A model generated the notes under the pieces. It was not told the origin of the DNA, ran no database searches, and saw only the letters and a list, made by a program, of their open reading frames with translations. Shown here piece after piece: positions 1-9,447 of a stretch of 43,446 nt of DNA. This stretch comes from JANQRV01 sp964533785 (GTDB lineage: Bacteria > Bacteroidota > Bacteroidia > Chitinophagales > Saprospiraceae), in assembly GCA_964533785.1 (NCBI GenBank), contig CAZHNG010000010.1, positions 1 through 43,446 of the forward strand. Direction: 5' to 3'. Position 1 is the first letter of the stretch, and the number at the start of each line of letters is the position of its first letter. The position numbers and the translations under genes are program-made.

Positions 1-2129
1 GGGCCTAATACTCCACCTACACTGGTCTGGTGGCAAACGGCACATTCGGAAGTACTAGGATAATGCCATACCTGGTTTTGACCGTTCACTGTAATATTTT
101 CGTCAAGGCCTCCGCTGAGCAGTTCGGCATCTGTACCCTCTGCATTCCATTTGTAAGTCAAATAGTAGAAATTGCCATCGGTGCCCAAAATCTCGAAACG
201 GGTTTCCAACCGCCTGGAAACGCCAGGACTGGTTTCGATTTCAAAGTGTTTGATAAGCACCGTACCAATAGGATACTGCCACGGGCCATTCTCTGAAAAA
301 ACGATCTGTTCCTGCGGACTATCGTGGCTACCATCATTGGGCACGGCGATCCATCTGTATTTATCAGCTCCGTCGGACCAAAACGGCTCGATCAATTCGT
401 AAGGAAGCACTCCCTCAGCCGGTTCTAAAGTGGACAGATCGGCAAAAGCGCCGGTTTGTGATAAGAACTGGGGGGCAGGGTCACCAATGCCCGTTGCCGC
501 TAAAGTATAGAGGGTAACATTGTTTCCTAATTTGCCGATGTACAGTTCTCCATCGTGATCCTGTCCCCAGGTGATCATATTATCGGGGGTGAAAGTAGTT
601 AACTCTTCAATGGCATCTCGATAATTCCCTCCTTGCGGGAAATCAGCGACGATTACTCCGTTGGCATCCTTTTTATAAGATATGGCAAAAATACGGTCCT
701 GGCTATAGCCTCCACAGATATATTTTCCGCCTAGTTGGGCCGCAAATTTATTACCGCGGTAGACGTAACCACCCATGATGGCATTAGCGCCCTTTGCCCC
801 ACTACGTGGAAAATCAACAACCGGGTTAAACAACGTACCTAAGGTCGGATCAACACTTTGTGAATTACAGGCATTAAATTGGGTTGAAAAACCTTCGTAC
901 TTAGGCCAACCGTAGTTGCCTCCTCCTTCCGGAGTAGCCCCCCCTTGTATCAAAAGTTCTGGTTGCAGCGCATTAATTTCTTCCCTGGAACCAGCACCAA
1001 CCTCACCGATCCATAGATCGCCCGTCAGTTTATCTTTGGTCATGCGGTGCGGTGCCCGGTGGCCAACCGTAATAAATTCTTCGAAATAATTAACGGCGCC
1101 TTGATACCACTGTGGATTATCATTGGGAATTCGATAATACTGACCGGTTACGTCTTCTGTTTGTGTAACGGTAGTGATGGGGTCCGGTCCTCCGCAATTA
1201 TTGTCATAATCGTGCATCGGCACGTTGCTTTCGGGGCCCAGGACGTAAGTCGGATCATGGCTGTCCGGCGAGGGATCGTCTACATTAACATCCAGTCGAA
1301 GCACGCCGCCTTCAAACATTTGGACGTTATCATCATTGTCTTCAGCCCGGGTAATTTCCTGCGCTGTTGTTCTTCTAGCCTGATCACCGATGGTCAGATA
1401 CAGATAACCATCGTCGCCGAATACTAAACCACCGCCGCGGTGAGTGGCATTGTACAAGCGGACATTGATCATTCTTTTTTCGGAACCTTTATCAATGCTC
1501 AATCCCGTTTCAATGGTTCCGGTCACATCATACCGGGCTAACCTGAGATAACTACCGTACCAACGACCGGTTGTTGCACAACTAAAGCATTCACAGTCAC
1601 AGGAATAGGGGCCGTTGTTGGGTTGGGACTGGCCGTCAAAAACGTGTGGGCCGTTCGCTGTATAATAAAGGTACACCCATCTCCGGTTAGGATTTGTTGC
1701 AAAATCCGGATGGAAAGCCATACCCAGAAAACCACCATCGTGCACAACGGCAGTTTCCGCGGTAAAATTACCAAAAGTGTTTTTGGTGCTTACATTCGGA
1801 TCGCCGGCATCGAAATATTCGATCAACCCTTGCCGAGATGCTACAAACATCAGATCGACATTCGGATCGGGATACATTTCAATGACCAACGGATTATTGA
1901 ATCTTACATTTGGAAATGCCTCAATGACACTCCAAGTGACGTCTCCGCCACCATTGGAGGGTTTAGTTTCAGGAAAATTTCCGTTGAGAAAGACGCCGAC
2001 CGGCTCTGGTTTATAAAGCCCCGTTTGGGGGAGCCATAGGGTCTCAAATGAAGTCATAATGAAGGCAGCAACGAAAATGATTGCTACCACAGTCCTCTTG
2101 CTGGGAGTTAGTTTCTTTGATGTCGTCAT
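1..2129 (-). CDS. Secreted glucose/sorbosone dehydrogenase fused to a c-type cytochrome module (5' part, runs off left edge)
   Basis: The reading frame is open from the ATG at 2129 to the left edge, giving about 709 codons. Residues 1-30 form a basic start followed by a hydrophobic stretch, so the protein is probably exported or anchored. The middle contains the propeller signatures of the PQQ-dependent glucose/sorbosone dehydrogenase family: an FLGMAFHPDF block, then THRGGGLVFGDDGYLYLTIGD near residue 230, and later GHRAPHRM and EINALQPE. After the propeller the frame continues into a second domain with a CAVCH haem-binding motif at residues 696-700 (bases 30-44). This architecture is known in PQQ-dependent dehydrogenases that pass electrons to an attached cytochrome. 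The substrate is unknown. The C-terminus lies outside the window, so total length and any sorting domain cannot be judged. The gene is divergent from the phosphatase-like gene at 2510. Confidence 0.88.
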   Translation of the reverse strand, partial: MTTSKKLTPSKRTVVAIIFVAAFIMTSFETLWLPQTGLYKPEPVGVFLNGNFPETKPSNGGGDVTWSVIEAFPNVRFNNPLVIEMYPDPNVDLMFVASRQGLIEYFDAGDPNVSTKNTFGNFTAETAVVHDGGFLGMAFHPDFATNPNRRWVYLYYTANGPHVFDGQSQPNNGPYSCDCECFSCATTGRWYGSYLRLARYDVTGTIETGLSIDKGSEKRMINVRLYNATHRGGGLVFGDDGYLYLTIGDQARRTTAQEITRAEDNDDNVQMFEGGVLRLDVNVDDPSPDSHDPTYVLGPESNVPMHDYDNNCGGPDPITTVTQTEDVTGQYYRIPNDNPQWYQGAVNYFEEFITVGHRAPHRMTKDKLTGDLWIGEVGAGSREEINALQPELLIQGGATPEGGGNYGWPKYEGFSTQFNACNSQSVDPTLGTLFNPVVDFPRSGAKGANAIMGGYVYRGNKFAAQLGGKYICGGYSQDRIFAISYKKDANGVIVADFPQGGNYRDAIEELTTFTPDNMITWGQDHDGELYIGKLGNNVTLYTLAATGIGDPAPQFLSQTGAFADLSTLEPAEGVLPYELIEPFWSDGADKYRWIAVPNDGSHDSPQEQIVFSENGPWQYPIGTVLIKHFEIETSPGVSRRLETRFEILGTDGNFYYLTYKWNAEGTDAELLSGGLDENITVNGQNQVWHYPSTSECAVCHQTSVGGVLG

Positions 2130-2509
2130 AGTTTTTGCTTAATATAGAATGATCATTCCTTTATGTACAATGCATAAAGGATAGGCTTGAAATCTTTAGT
2201 GTTTGGATGTAGACAAGGGGAATGGAATCAACCTCTCAGGTTGAATTGAACGTATTTTTTTAAGAGGAGGAATTTTAAGCAATACTTAGTAATGATAAAA
2301 CAATAAATCAATAATTTTGTAAGCTACTCTTTTGGCACCAAAATAGCCAGCTCAAAAAAGCGGATTTAATATTTCATCATTACTTAATCGGAAGGGAATT
2401 TAGGCGTAAAATTAGCAACAATTGAAGATATTTCAAATTTAATACGCTCTTAATGTATTAATTTTGTGGAACATTCTTTCCTACAATAATTTTCGACAAG
2501 CAAGTAGGT
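2130..2509. other. Divergent intergenic region
   Basis: This 380-base AT-rich gap separates two divergent genes and must hold both promoters. Two plus-strand matches to the Bacteroidota -7 box are present, at 2312-2319 and 2459-2466. I found no reading frame with gene-like features. Confidence 0.6.
2459..2466 (+). promoter_or_regulatory. Candidate -7 box TAATTTTG for the phosphatase-like gene
   Basis: TAATTTTG is an exact match to the Bacteroidota -7 consensus TAnnTTTG and lies 43 bases before the ATG at 2510. No convincing -33 TTTG is visible at the usual distance, so the call is tentative. Confidence 0.4.
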
Positions 2510-2947
2510 ATGATCGCATCCCGTCAGGTATTATTCATTTGTACTGGTAATTATTACCGCAGCCGTTTTGCGGAACACTATTTTAATTTTTTAACTGAAA
2601 AAACAAACACAGACCTCAGCGCCTTCTCAAGAGGCACCAGTGTATTCGATAATGATAACGTAGGGCCAATATCCAGAGAAGCATTGGAGTATTTATCGCA
2701 TCTGAACGTTCCTGTTCCTGATCCACTGCGTTTTCCCCAGCCATTGCTAGCCGAAGATTTTGAGGTCGCCCGTATAGCCATTGCCCTGGATGAAAAGGAA
2801 CACCGCCCCATGTTGAACAATGATTTTCCCGACTGGGTAAACCAAACCATTTTTTGGTCTTTTCCCGACGTACATTTGAAGCCGGCAGCGGAAATTTTAC
2901 CGCGTTTGAAACGAAGAGTGGAGTCTTTTTTCGATGAAATAATCTAG
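2510..2947 (+). CDS. Low-molecular-weight protein tyrosine phosphatase-like protein
   Basis: The 145-residue protein starts with a short strand and the P-loop CTGNYYR (C11 to R17), which matches the C(x)5R active site of low-molecular-weight tyrosine phosphatases and thioredoxin-type arsenate reductases. Family members normally read CxGNICRSP; here the loop is CTGNYYRS and the proline is missing. Near the C-terminus WSFPDVH could supply the general-acid aspartate, although the usual form is DP followed by an aromatic residue. Length fits the family. There is no signal peptide, so it is cytoplasmic. It stands alone, divergent from the dehydrogenase and convergent with the amidohydrolase. The substrate, phosphotyrosine protein or another phosphoester, cannot be told. 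Confidence 0.8.
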   Translation: MIASRQVLFICTGNYYRSRFAEHYFNFLTEKTNTDLSAFSRGTSVFDNDNVGPISREALEYLSHLNVPVPDPLRFPQPLLAEDFEVARIAIALDEKEHRPMLNNDFPDWVNQTIFWSFPDVHLKPAAEILPRLKRRVESFFDEII

Positions 2948-3182
2948 TCTGCTAAAGTTGTAGGATGGACAAATTTCAACCTGGAAAATTCTTCGTATGG
3001 GAGGGATAATATCCTTACAATTTGGTAATCTAAAGTAGTATTACTTAAGAGAAGTGAAATAGAATGTGCTTGTAATGATTGTGGGTTGCTCTGTTGAACC
3101 TATAACTCACAACCCACAATAATTTATCTGGTATCTCAGTTTACGATCCGTGCTTTTAACCCCCGATGCTAGGCGGCTTCAA

Positions 3183-3200
3183 TCCCGATCGCTATCGGGA
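3183..3200. repeat. Short inverted repeat TCCCGAT-cgct-ATCGGGA
   Basis: A perfect 7-bp stem with a 4-base loop. In my experience this motif type recurs between genes in many Bacteroidota genomes; its function is unknown. It is not followed by a T-run, so it is not a typical terminator. Confidence 0.75.
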
Positions 3201-3235
3201 GATAAAATATCAATAAAAAAATCTCATTCCTGCTT

Positions 3236-3460
3236 GCTCACCGCAGGCTATGGTATATACATATCTTTTATTACACCATTCAGAGAATGGATGTTTTGCG
3301 CATCGAGACAGAGTCTCTCGCGAGCAGTACCGACGTTGCTCGCGAGAGACTCTGTCTCGATGCAGCATAACTTGCCAAACTCCGTTTGGACAAAAAATCT
3401 TCTAAATAACTGATTTTCAGAATATTAAAATTCATGTATATGCCTTAGCTCACCGCAGGC
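3236..3460. repeat. Two copies of a GCTCACCGCAGGC / ATTACACC / hairpin motif
   Basis: GCTCACCGCAGGC occurs at 3236-3248 and 3448-3460. Each copy is followed 20-30 bases later by ATTACACC and then a small inverted repeat: CCATTC-aga-GAATGG near 3277-3291, and CTAGAC-aa-GTCTAG at 3485-3498. The second hairpin precedes a T-run at 3501-3506 and could end plus-strand transcripts. The order is conserved but the hairpin sequences differ, which suggests the structure matters more than the bases. Confidence 0.5.
3300..3363. repeat. Perfect 27-bp inverted repeat with 10-base loop
   Basis: The arms 3300-3326 and 3337-3363 are exactly complementary and surround the loop GTACCGACGT. The stem includes CTCTCGCGAG and GAGACAGAG blocks and is far stronger than needed for termination. 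It sits between two convergent genes. Possible roles are a bidirectional transcription or RNA-stability barrier, or a small non-autonomous element; neither is proven. Confidence 0.9.
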
Positions 3461-3504
3461 AGGTTGTCAATTTGATTACACCGTCTAGACAAGTCTAGTA
3501 TTTT

Positions 3505-4977
3505 TTACTCCTTCTCGCCAGATTCGCTCCCCTCTTCAAACATATAAGTCGGCACCGGCGGCGGTCCTTCGGGTAAAATAGCTTTATACACCTTATCCCC
3601 CATTCGTTCTTCAAACTCTGCCTTTACCTCCTTGACCAATTCCGGGTCTTCGTAAAGATCAACCATGGTCATGGCCAATGCTTTTGCAGCAAACATCAAC
3701 CCTTTATGGCCGATCGACATCCCGCCGCAAGCCACGACTGCCCAGGAATGCCAGGGAGTACCAATGGGAGCGGTGGTTACGCCCAGTCTGATCTCAGGGA
3801 CGATCCAGCTTACATCGCCTACATCCGTTGATCCGCCTTCCGGATGCTCTTTCGTTTCTTCCAGGGGATATATTTTGCCGTCGATCCCTTTCTTTTCCTT
3901 ACCGGTAGCTTCTTGTATACCGTAGGCAAATTCAATCTCTTCCTGGGTGTAAGTGATAGGGCCCAGTATTTCCAGGTTGGCTTGCATCGCTTTGCCCCCG
4001 GCCCGGTTCGGAATGATTTCGTGCAAGCCGGAAACCAAAGTGATTTCGTAATCAACATCCGCCATCATAGCAGCACCTTCGGCAATTTTCTTCGTCCTTT
4101 CGTAGACGGCCAGCATGCCTTCCCGCTTGGAGTCCCTTACGCGCGTCCAGATCTTGGCGTAATCCGGTACGACGTTCACCACTGCACCACCCTGCATGAT
4201 CTGGTAGTGGATGCGTACCTGCGGGCGCACGTGCTCGCGGAGATAATTCAGTCCCGTAGTGTAAAACTCCAGCCCATCCAACGCACTACGTCCATTCCAG
4301 GGATCGGAAGAAGCGTGCGCGGCCTGTCCCCTGAATTCCACGATGAAATCGATCAAAGCCTTCGAACTTTGTACGGCTGCCGCATTTTTTGCTGCTGGGT
4401 GCCAGTCCAGGCAAACATCGAGATCATCGAACAGCCCTTCACGAGCAAACCATAGCTTACCGAAATATTTCTCCTCAGCGGGAGTGCCAAAAAACTTAAC
4501 GGTGCCTTCGAGCTTGCCTGCTTCAATCAATTCCTTGATCGTCACTGCGGCGCCTAAACTAGCTACTCCGAAAAGATTATGGCCGCAACCGTGCCCCGGC
4601 GCGTCTGGTTGGAGCGGATCTTTTGTAGGCACCGCTTTTTGAGAAAGACCAGGTAAGGCATCAAATTCGCCCAAAATACCAATGACCGGTTTTCCGGAAC
4701 CATAGGAAGCAATAAATGCGGTAGGCATACCCGCTACTCCTTTTTCCACCGTCATCCCATTTGCCTCAGCGTAATCCACCAAAACCTGGTAAGATTCTTT
4801 TTCTTCCAATGCCGTTTCCGCAAAAGCCCAGATGGCATCGCTCATTTCAATGAGTTTCTCCTTTTTGGATTCAATAGATTCCATGACAACTGCTTTGTTA
4901 CCACTCACTTTTTGAGCCAAAGCAACTTGTAAAAAAAACAGGAAGAGTATTCCCGTTAGCAAAAAATATCTTTTCAT
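3505..4977 (-). CDS. Exported M20 amidohydrolase, AbgB-like
   Basis: The 490-residue protein begins with a classical signal peptide (MKRYFLLTGILFLFFLQVALA), so it is exported. The M20 metallopeptidase features are in order: EFDALPG around residues 104-110, the metal-binding GHGCGHN ending at residue 134, TPAEE at 165-169 with the general-base and metal glutamates, an AAHASSDPWNGRSALD dimerisation-domain motif, and TPWHSW towards the end. Length and motif order fit AbgB, the catalytic-type subunit of p-aminobenzoyl-glutamate hydrolase. No AbgA partner lies next to it, and exported AbgB-like proteins in Bacteroidota may cleave other N-acyl amino acids or amidated compounds. The family call is strong; the substrate is unknown. 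Confidence 0.92.
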   Translation of the reverse strand: MKRYFLLTGILFLFFLQVALAQKVSGNKAVVMESIESKKEKLIEMSDAIWAFAETALEEKESYQVLVDYAEANGMTVEKGVAGMPTAFIASYGSGKPVIGILGEFDALPGLSQKAVPTKDPLQPDAPGHGCGHNLFGVASLGAAVTIKELIEAGKLEGTVKFFGTPAEEKYFGKLWFAREGLFDDLDVCLDWHPAAKNAAAVQSSKALIDFIVEFRGQAAHASSDPWNGRSALDGLEFYTTGLNYLREHVRPQVRIHYQIMQGGAVVNVVPDYAKIWTRVRDSKREGMLAVYERTKKIAEGAAMMADVDYEITLVSGLHEIIPNRAGGKAMQANLEILGPITYTQEEIEFAYGIQEATGKEKKGIDGKIYPLEETKEHPEGGSTDVGDVSWIVPEIRLGVTTAPIGTPWHSWAVVACGGMSIGHKGLMFAAKALAMTMVDLYEDPELVKEVKAEFEERMGDKVYKAILPEGPPPVPTYMFEEGSESGEKE

Positions 4978-5426
4978 ACCAATTCAATTTTGTTAAAGGA
5001 AAGATAAGGGTCTGATTTGATTTAGGGCATTAACCCAGGCTCAAAATCCAAATATATGCTCAAAAATTACGCTATTTAGTAAAATCTTATTCCGAATTTT
5101 TCCTTTTTATTATAAATTAACTACTTTTGTAAAGAGTGCAATAAAGTACTTGATTCCCAAAAAGCTATGCCTTTTCTTCTCCCTCCGAAGGTTTTCATAG
5201 TTTTCCACCGATTTTTTTAGAGACTACATACATTATTTTTCAAGCGCATCTTGGTTTTTAAGCTGTGACATGTAGTGCAATTATTTTTAGCTAATAGTAC
5301 AAAATGACTATTCAGTAAGAGGCTTTTCTATTCTACATCCCGCCAATCTTAGGATTTCAAGACGGCTAGCCCGTTATTCATAAAGTATTAATTACCAATA
5401 AACCTTCAAATTCAAATTTTTTATTT
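4978..5426. other. Divergent intergenic region
   Basis: This 449-base AT-rich region lies between the divergent amidohydrolase and the T9SS protein. It contains a TACTTTTG box at 5122-5129. If that box is used, the transcript of the T9SS protein would have a leader of nearly 300 bases. No gene is seen. Confidence 0.55.
5122..5129 (+). promoter_or_regulatory. Candidate -7 box TACTTTTG
   Basis: The sequence matches TAnnTTTG on the plus strand, upstream of the large secreted protein. There is no clear -33 element and the distance to the start codon is about 300 bases, so it is weakly supported. Confidence 0.3.
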
Positions 5427-8400
5427 ATGAAAAACTATTCTCTACCTTATGTCAGTGTTTTCAGGCTGATGAAGCTTGCCTGCATAGGATTTTTCCTAAT
5501 AATGGCGGGAGGTCTAAATGCCAATACAAATACGACCTCTTCAGATTGGGAGGTATTATCTTTTGAAGAATACGAATCCTTAGGTTCTGAAGATTGTTAC
5601 CTATTATACTTGGAGAACAATCTATTCGGGATGGATAAGATTGGTGTTGAACCAGCGGAAGAAGATACCGGTCTTTTAGTTCCTTTTACAGCAGCACCGG
5701 ATGAATGTCCCGATATTCCTTACTTCGTCTGTGATGACTTCGGGCCATTGGTAACCAACGGAATTGTCTACACTGGTATGATCGATAAAAGAAAGGGTAG
5801 TAAACCTTTTTGCTTAATTGAAGGTACGGATTGCTTTAACCTCGACGGGGTAAATCTACACGGTCGCCCTTCTACCGATGTATTTTTCGATGTTTATAAC
5901 TTTCAGTGGGACCCACAAGATCCAGAACAGGGATGTGAATTTAACTTCTATTTCACTGGGCATACGAATACTAAACACGTCAAAGCTTTCCTATTTCGTT
6001 GTGTAGACAATGGTGGTCCTATGAACGATGTCATTTGTGTTGGAGATACTGAAACGATGACATCGATTCCGGTTTCCTGTGGCGAAGGTGAAGAAAGATT
6101 ACCAGAATTTTGGACAATTGTCATTGCTGGATTAAAATGGGAAAATTATGCTTTTAAGATCAAGCCGGATAGCCCGTGTTCCAGTGATGAGGTTTCCTTC
6201 CTTGAGTTAGAAGAAACGCCTTCTGGTGAGAAAGTTGGGGTGATCGGTGGCTTTTTGCAAGGCAAAGGTAATAACTTTGTCAATTGTGATCGTCTGGCCA
6301 GCTTTGAAGATCCATCATACGAAGGCCCTGAAGTAGAGATCTTGCAAAGTTCTAAAGAAGCGGAAGGTTGTTATGATGATGTATATCCATCAACGGGTTG
6401 TTCTACTTTCCAGGGAGAGGACGATATTGTTTCTTTCGTAGTTGAAGGTGGAGTAAATGAAGTTGAATTAGCTTTGACCAACTTGGGGTCAGGAGAACCA
6501 TTAGGCATGTTCTTGTACGACTTTGTTTGTGGCGGACAGGCAATAGCTTTTGCGGAGATTAGAGCGGGAGTAAACTGTATTGATACGACTTTCATTCGCA
6601 CCAGCTTGCCAGGAGGTCGTTATTACCTGGTGGTTGACAGTGATGCCACCGACAACTGGGGTAAATATATGATCGCGGCCAGACTGAAGGCCAGAAATAA
6701 GGCAGATGTTAGAAGAGATGTCAGAGCTGTTGATGTACCACCGCCTGCTATGGAACCTGATGAAGCTGCAATAATGATGACTTGCGCTAACGGTGGAGGT
6801 TTACTATCTGATGATCCGGATATGGAGCATAATGTCAACATCCAGATAGATGAACCGGACAATAATTTTGTAAATGGAATACCTTTTAGCGCTTTCATCA
6901 ATGAAGGAAATGATGGTCTACCAAGTGATCTTCGATTTGAGTTCGGCTTTACCAGACCATTAGGTATGGATGACGATGGCAACATGGTAGTTGATACGGT
7001 TTGGTACGATGAAAATAGTAAACCTTGGGATCCCAGAAATACAACGAGTTTTACTTTTTTCCCGGATGATCCCTCAGATGATATCAAATGTGGTTATATA
7101 CAAAACGAAGTCTTTGAAACCCGTATTATTGCTCCAGCTATTGACAGCACCAATTCAGCGCGAATCCTTAGAGCTGATGCTGTATATCCAACGCCGAACG
7201 ATCCTTTTTCAGCGATTAATAGGTTGAATCCTCCAAATGAATTTGGTGCGTTGCGGGAAGTTCAAGGTTTATCCAGATTGAGCCACATCAATGAATTTAT
7301 TGCTCCACCCTGTTTGTTTGATTTCTTTGGAGTATCTCCTTCAAATTTCGATGCTATTGTTGCTGAAGGCGAAGCGAGAAAGGTTCGGATTCAATCCAAC
7401 CGGGAATGGAGAATCATCGACGTAGACCAGATTCCGGATTGGGTGATTCTCGGTGAGGAGGCGTTTAGCGGTAAAGGGGATAGCTTCATCAATTTCGAAG
7501 TATTACCTAACGATGGGGAAGGAGAGCGTTCTGGCCAGATCGTGCTATTGGGTACCGGTAACTTGGTTGACACTATTTCCATCACCCAATTTGCACCTGA
7601 AAGCTATAATCCAGGTATTGAGTTTTCTGATTTTTGGATCGATTGCGATGCACCGCGTGGTAAATTAACGGCGATTGGATGTCTTGATAAACCTGGCATT
7701 ACCTCTGAGTGGACCATTAATAGCATTAGAATTATTGATAGCGAAGAGTTTGGCGAACCAATAGAAAGAGTTGTAGACACCAAAACAATTGATGGAGGAT
7801 CAGTAATCACCACTGACCTATTCGTTGGTATCAACCAGATCCTTTTGACGGTAGAGGATGCTCTAACCGGAGCTTCCACTACGATAGATACTACACTGGT
7901 TATTCCTTCAGAAGGAGGTCCCGACGTAAGTTGCAGCATTATGGAAGTAAAGACTTGTAAAGGGGACCTACGCTATATGGTAGACCTGAATATTAAGAAT
8001 GGCATGGAACCATACGAGGTAGAGTGGAGTAATGGATTGACGACAACTTCCGTTCCTGAATTAGCAGCCGGTTGGTATGTTATTACCGTTACCGATGCCA
8101 AAGGATGTCAAGTGAAGAAAAGGCTGGATATTGAACCTCAAAAACCGGATTGTCCGGGTGGTATTATTGCAGAAGATCAGATTGTTTGTGCAGACGATAA
8201 TGATCCTGATGTGATTTATAATGTAGAATTACCATTTGGAGATGATGATCCTGGTAATTGGAACTTCTCCTGGAGAAGGAGTACCGATCTTTGTGATGAT
8301 CTTTATGTGCCGGGTTCTGCAAAATGGGAAGTTATTCCGGGCGCTAAAGGAGAGTCCTATGATCCCGGACCACTATCGGAAACCACTTACTTTAAACGAT

Positions 8401-9410
8401 TTGCATCCCGCGAAGACGGAAGTGGTGACATCTACCCTTCAAATGTTGTGGAGGTGGTTATTGCCCCAGCGGTGAAGGTCGACTTGCCAAGAAGAATTGT
8501 AGTATGTGAAGATGATGCGGTAGAGCTATCCGCGGCAGTTAGCGGTGGTACGCCTCCGTATACATTCGAATGGAGTAATGGGTTTACTGGTGGAGCTACC
8601 CAAACCATTACTGCCCATTCCGTTGAAGACTACACGGTCACGGTTACTGATGCGAATGGCTGTACAGCGGGTGATGTTGTCAGAGTGTCAGCTAAACCAG
8701 ATCCTCGGATAGCCATTGAAGTACAAACGGTATTTGGTATTCCTGCGGTTTGTGTAGATGCACCGATCACTTTGGCTGCGGTTACCAGCCTTGGTACTAG
8801 AACGCCAAACTGGGCCACTACCGGAAGTGGTTCTTTCGACAATACGGTAGGCGATGTAGTGACTTATACTGCTTCTGCCGATGACCTTAGTAGCGGGGAA
8901 CCTATCACCATTAGTGCAACAACTAGCGATATTGGTAATGCTTGTGGTGAAACTACCGCAGAGGTCTCTATCGAAATTTTAGCAGCCAACAATGAATTGT
9001 GTATCACTTTGCCCGAAGGTTTCGTGTCCAATAACAATGATCCTCAGCAGCAAAGCCTGGCGGCTAGTTTTGGTGTGGAGCAGGGAATCAATACGGCGCA
9101 AAACTCATTCAATACTGATAACTTGGCTGCTACTAATAATTTTGACGGAGTAGTATTGTACCAAAACAAGCCTAATCCATTTAATAACTCAACTGTAATT
9201 GGATTTGGTATCCCGGCAAAGAGTTACTGGTCACTTTCTGTACAGAATAGTGTCGGCCAAATCATCAAAACTTTTGATGGTATCGGCGATAAAGGGTACA
9301 ATGAAGTGAAATTTACCAATACGGATCTCGCTGCAGGTGTATATTACTATACGCTGGAGGTGCAGGATCAAAAGATCGTGAAAAAAATGGTTGTTCTCGA
9401 AAGAAAATAG
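5427..9410 (+). CDS. Large T9SS-secreted multidomain protein with BACON and SprB-type repeats
   Basis: The 1327-residue protein has an N-terminal hydrophobic signal (about residues 12-33) and ends with a type A T9SS sorting domain at about 1242-1327: NKPNPFNNST, then KFTNTDLAAGVYYYTLE and a basic tail. It should therefore cross the outer membrane and be attached to or released from the surface. A BACON-like domain lies at about 628-728 (SNREWRI, IPDWV, RSGQIVL, ISITQ). SprB-type repeats follow at about 835-900 (PYEVEWSNG, GWYVITVTDAKGC) and 1017-1085 (PPYTFEWSNG, YTVTVTDANGC). The N-terminal 600 residues are acidic, cysteine-rich beta-type sequence I do not recognise. BACON domains are associated with carbohydrate or mucin binding, so an adhesion role is likely. 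It is monocistronic, judged by the strong terminator after it. Confidence 0.85.
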   Translation: MKNYSLPYVSVFRLMKLACIGFFLIMAGGLNANTNTTSSDWEVLSFEEYESLGSEDCYLLYLENNLFGMDKIGVEPAEEDTGLLVPFTAAPDECPDIPYFVCDDFGPLVTNGIVYTGMIDKRKGSKPFCLIEGTDCFNLDGVNLHGRPSTDVFFDVYNFQWDPQDPEQGCEFNFYFTGHTNTKHVKAFLFRCVDNGGPMNDVICVGDTETMTSIPVSCGEGEERLPEFWTIVIAGLKWENYAFKIKPDSPCSSDEVSFLELEETPSGEKVGVIGGFLQGKGNNFVNCDRLASFEDPSYEGPEVEILQSSKEAEGCYDDVYPSTGCSTFQGEDDIVSFVVEGGVNEVELALTNLGSGEPLGMFLYDFVCGGQAIAFAEIRAGVNCIDTTFIRTSLPGGRYYLVVDSDATDNWGKYMIAARLKARNKADVRRDVRAVDVPPPAMEPDEAAIMMTCANGGGLLSDDPDMEHNVNIQIDEPDNNFVNGIPFSAFINEGNDGLPSDLRFEFGFTRPLGMDDDGNMVVDTVWYDENSKPWDPRNTTSFTFFPDDPSDDIKCGYIQNEVFETRIIAPAIDSTNSARILRADAVYPTPNDPFSAINRLNPPNEFGALREVQGLSRLSHINEFIAPPCLFDFFGVSPSNFDAIVAEGEARKVRIQSNREWRIIDVDQIPDWVILGEEAFSGKGDSFINFEVLPNDGEGERSGQIVLLGTGNLVDTISITQFAPESYNPGIEFSDFWIDCDAPRGKLTAIGCLDKPGITSEWTINSIRIIDSEEFGEPIERVVDTKTIDGGSVITTDLFVGINQILLTVEDALTGASTTIDTTLVIPSEGGPDVSCSIMEVKTCKGDLRYMVDLNIKNGMEPYEVEWSNGLTTTSVPELAAGWYVITVTDAKGCQVKKRLDIEPQKPDCPGGIIAEDQIVCADDNDPDVIYNVELPFGDDDPGNWNFSWRRSTDLCDDLYVPGSAKWEVIPGAKGESYDPGPLSETTYFKRFASREDGSGDIYPSNVVEVVIAPAVKVDLPRRIVVCEDDAVELSAAVSGGTPPYTFEWSNGFTGGATQTITAHSVEDYTVTVTDANGCTAGDVVRVSAKPDPRIAIEVQTVFGIPAVCVDAPITLAAVTSLGTRTPNWATTGSGSFDNTVGDVVTYTASADDLSSGEPITISATTSDIGNACGETTAEVSIEILAANNELCITLPEGFVSNNNDPQQQSLAASFGVEQGINTAQNSFNTDNLAATNNFDGVVLYQNKPNPFNNSTVIGFGIPAKSYWSLSVQNSVGQIIKTFDGIGDKGYNEVKFTNTDLAAGVYYYTLEVQDQKIVKKMVVLERK

Positions 9411-9447
9411 TGATCCTAACACTATTCTGTAGTTAATAGCAATAATC

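Larger units (their letters stand above)
2948..3504. other. Repeat-rich convergent intergenic region
   Basis: This 557-base spacer lies between convergent genes. It contains a TCCCGAT/ATCGGGA hairpin, a perfect 27-bp inverted repeat, and two copies of a GCTCACCGCAGGC motif each followed by ATTACACC and a small hairpin. No coding sequence is supported; the reading frame at 3150-3413 is built entirely from these repeats. Confidence 0.7.

Noticed and set aside
3150..3413. 87-residue frame in the 3-kb spacer
   Set aside because: It spans the perfect 27-bp hairpin and other repeats, has no conserved features and no plausible start context.
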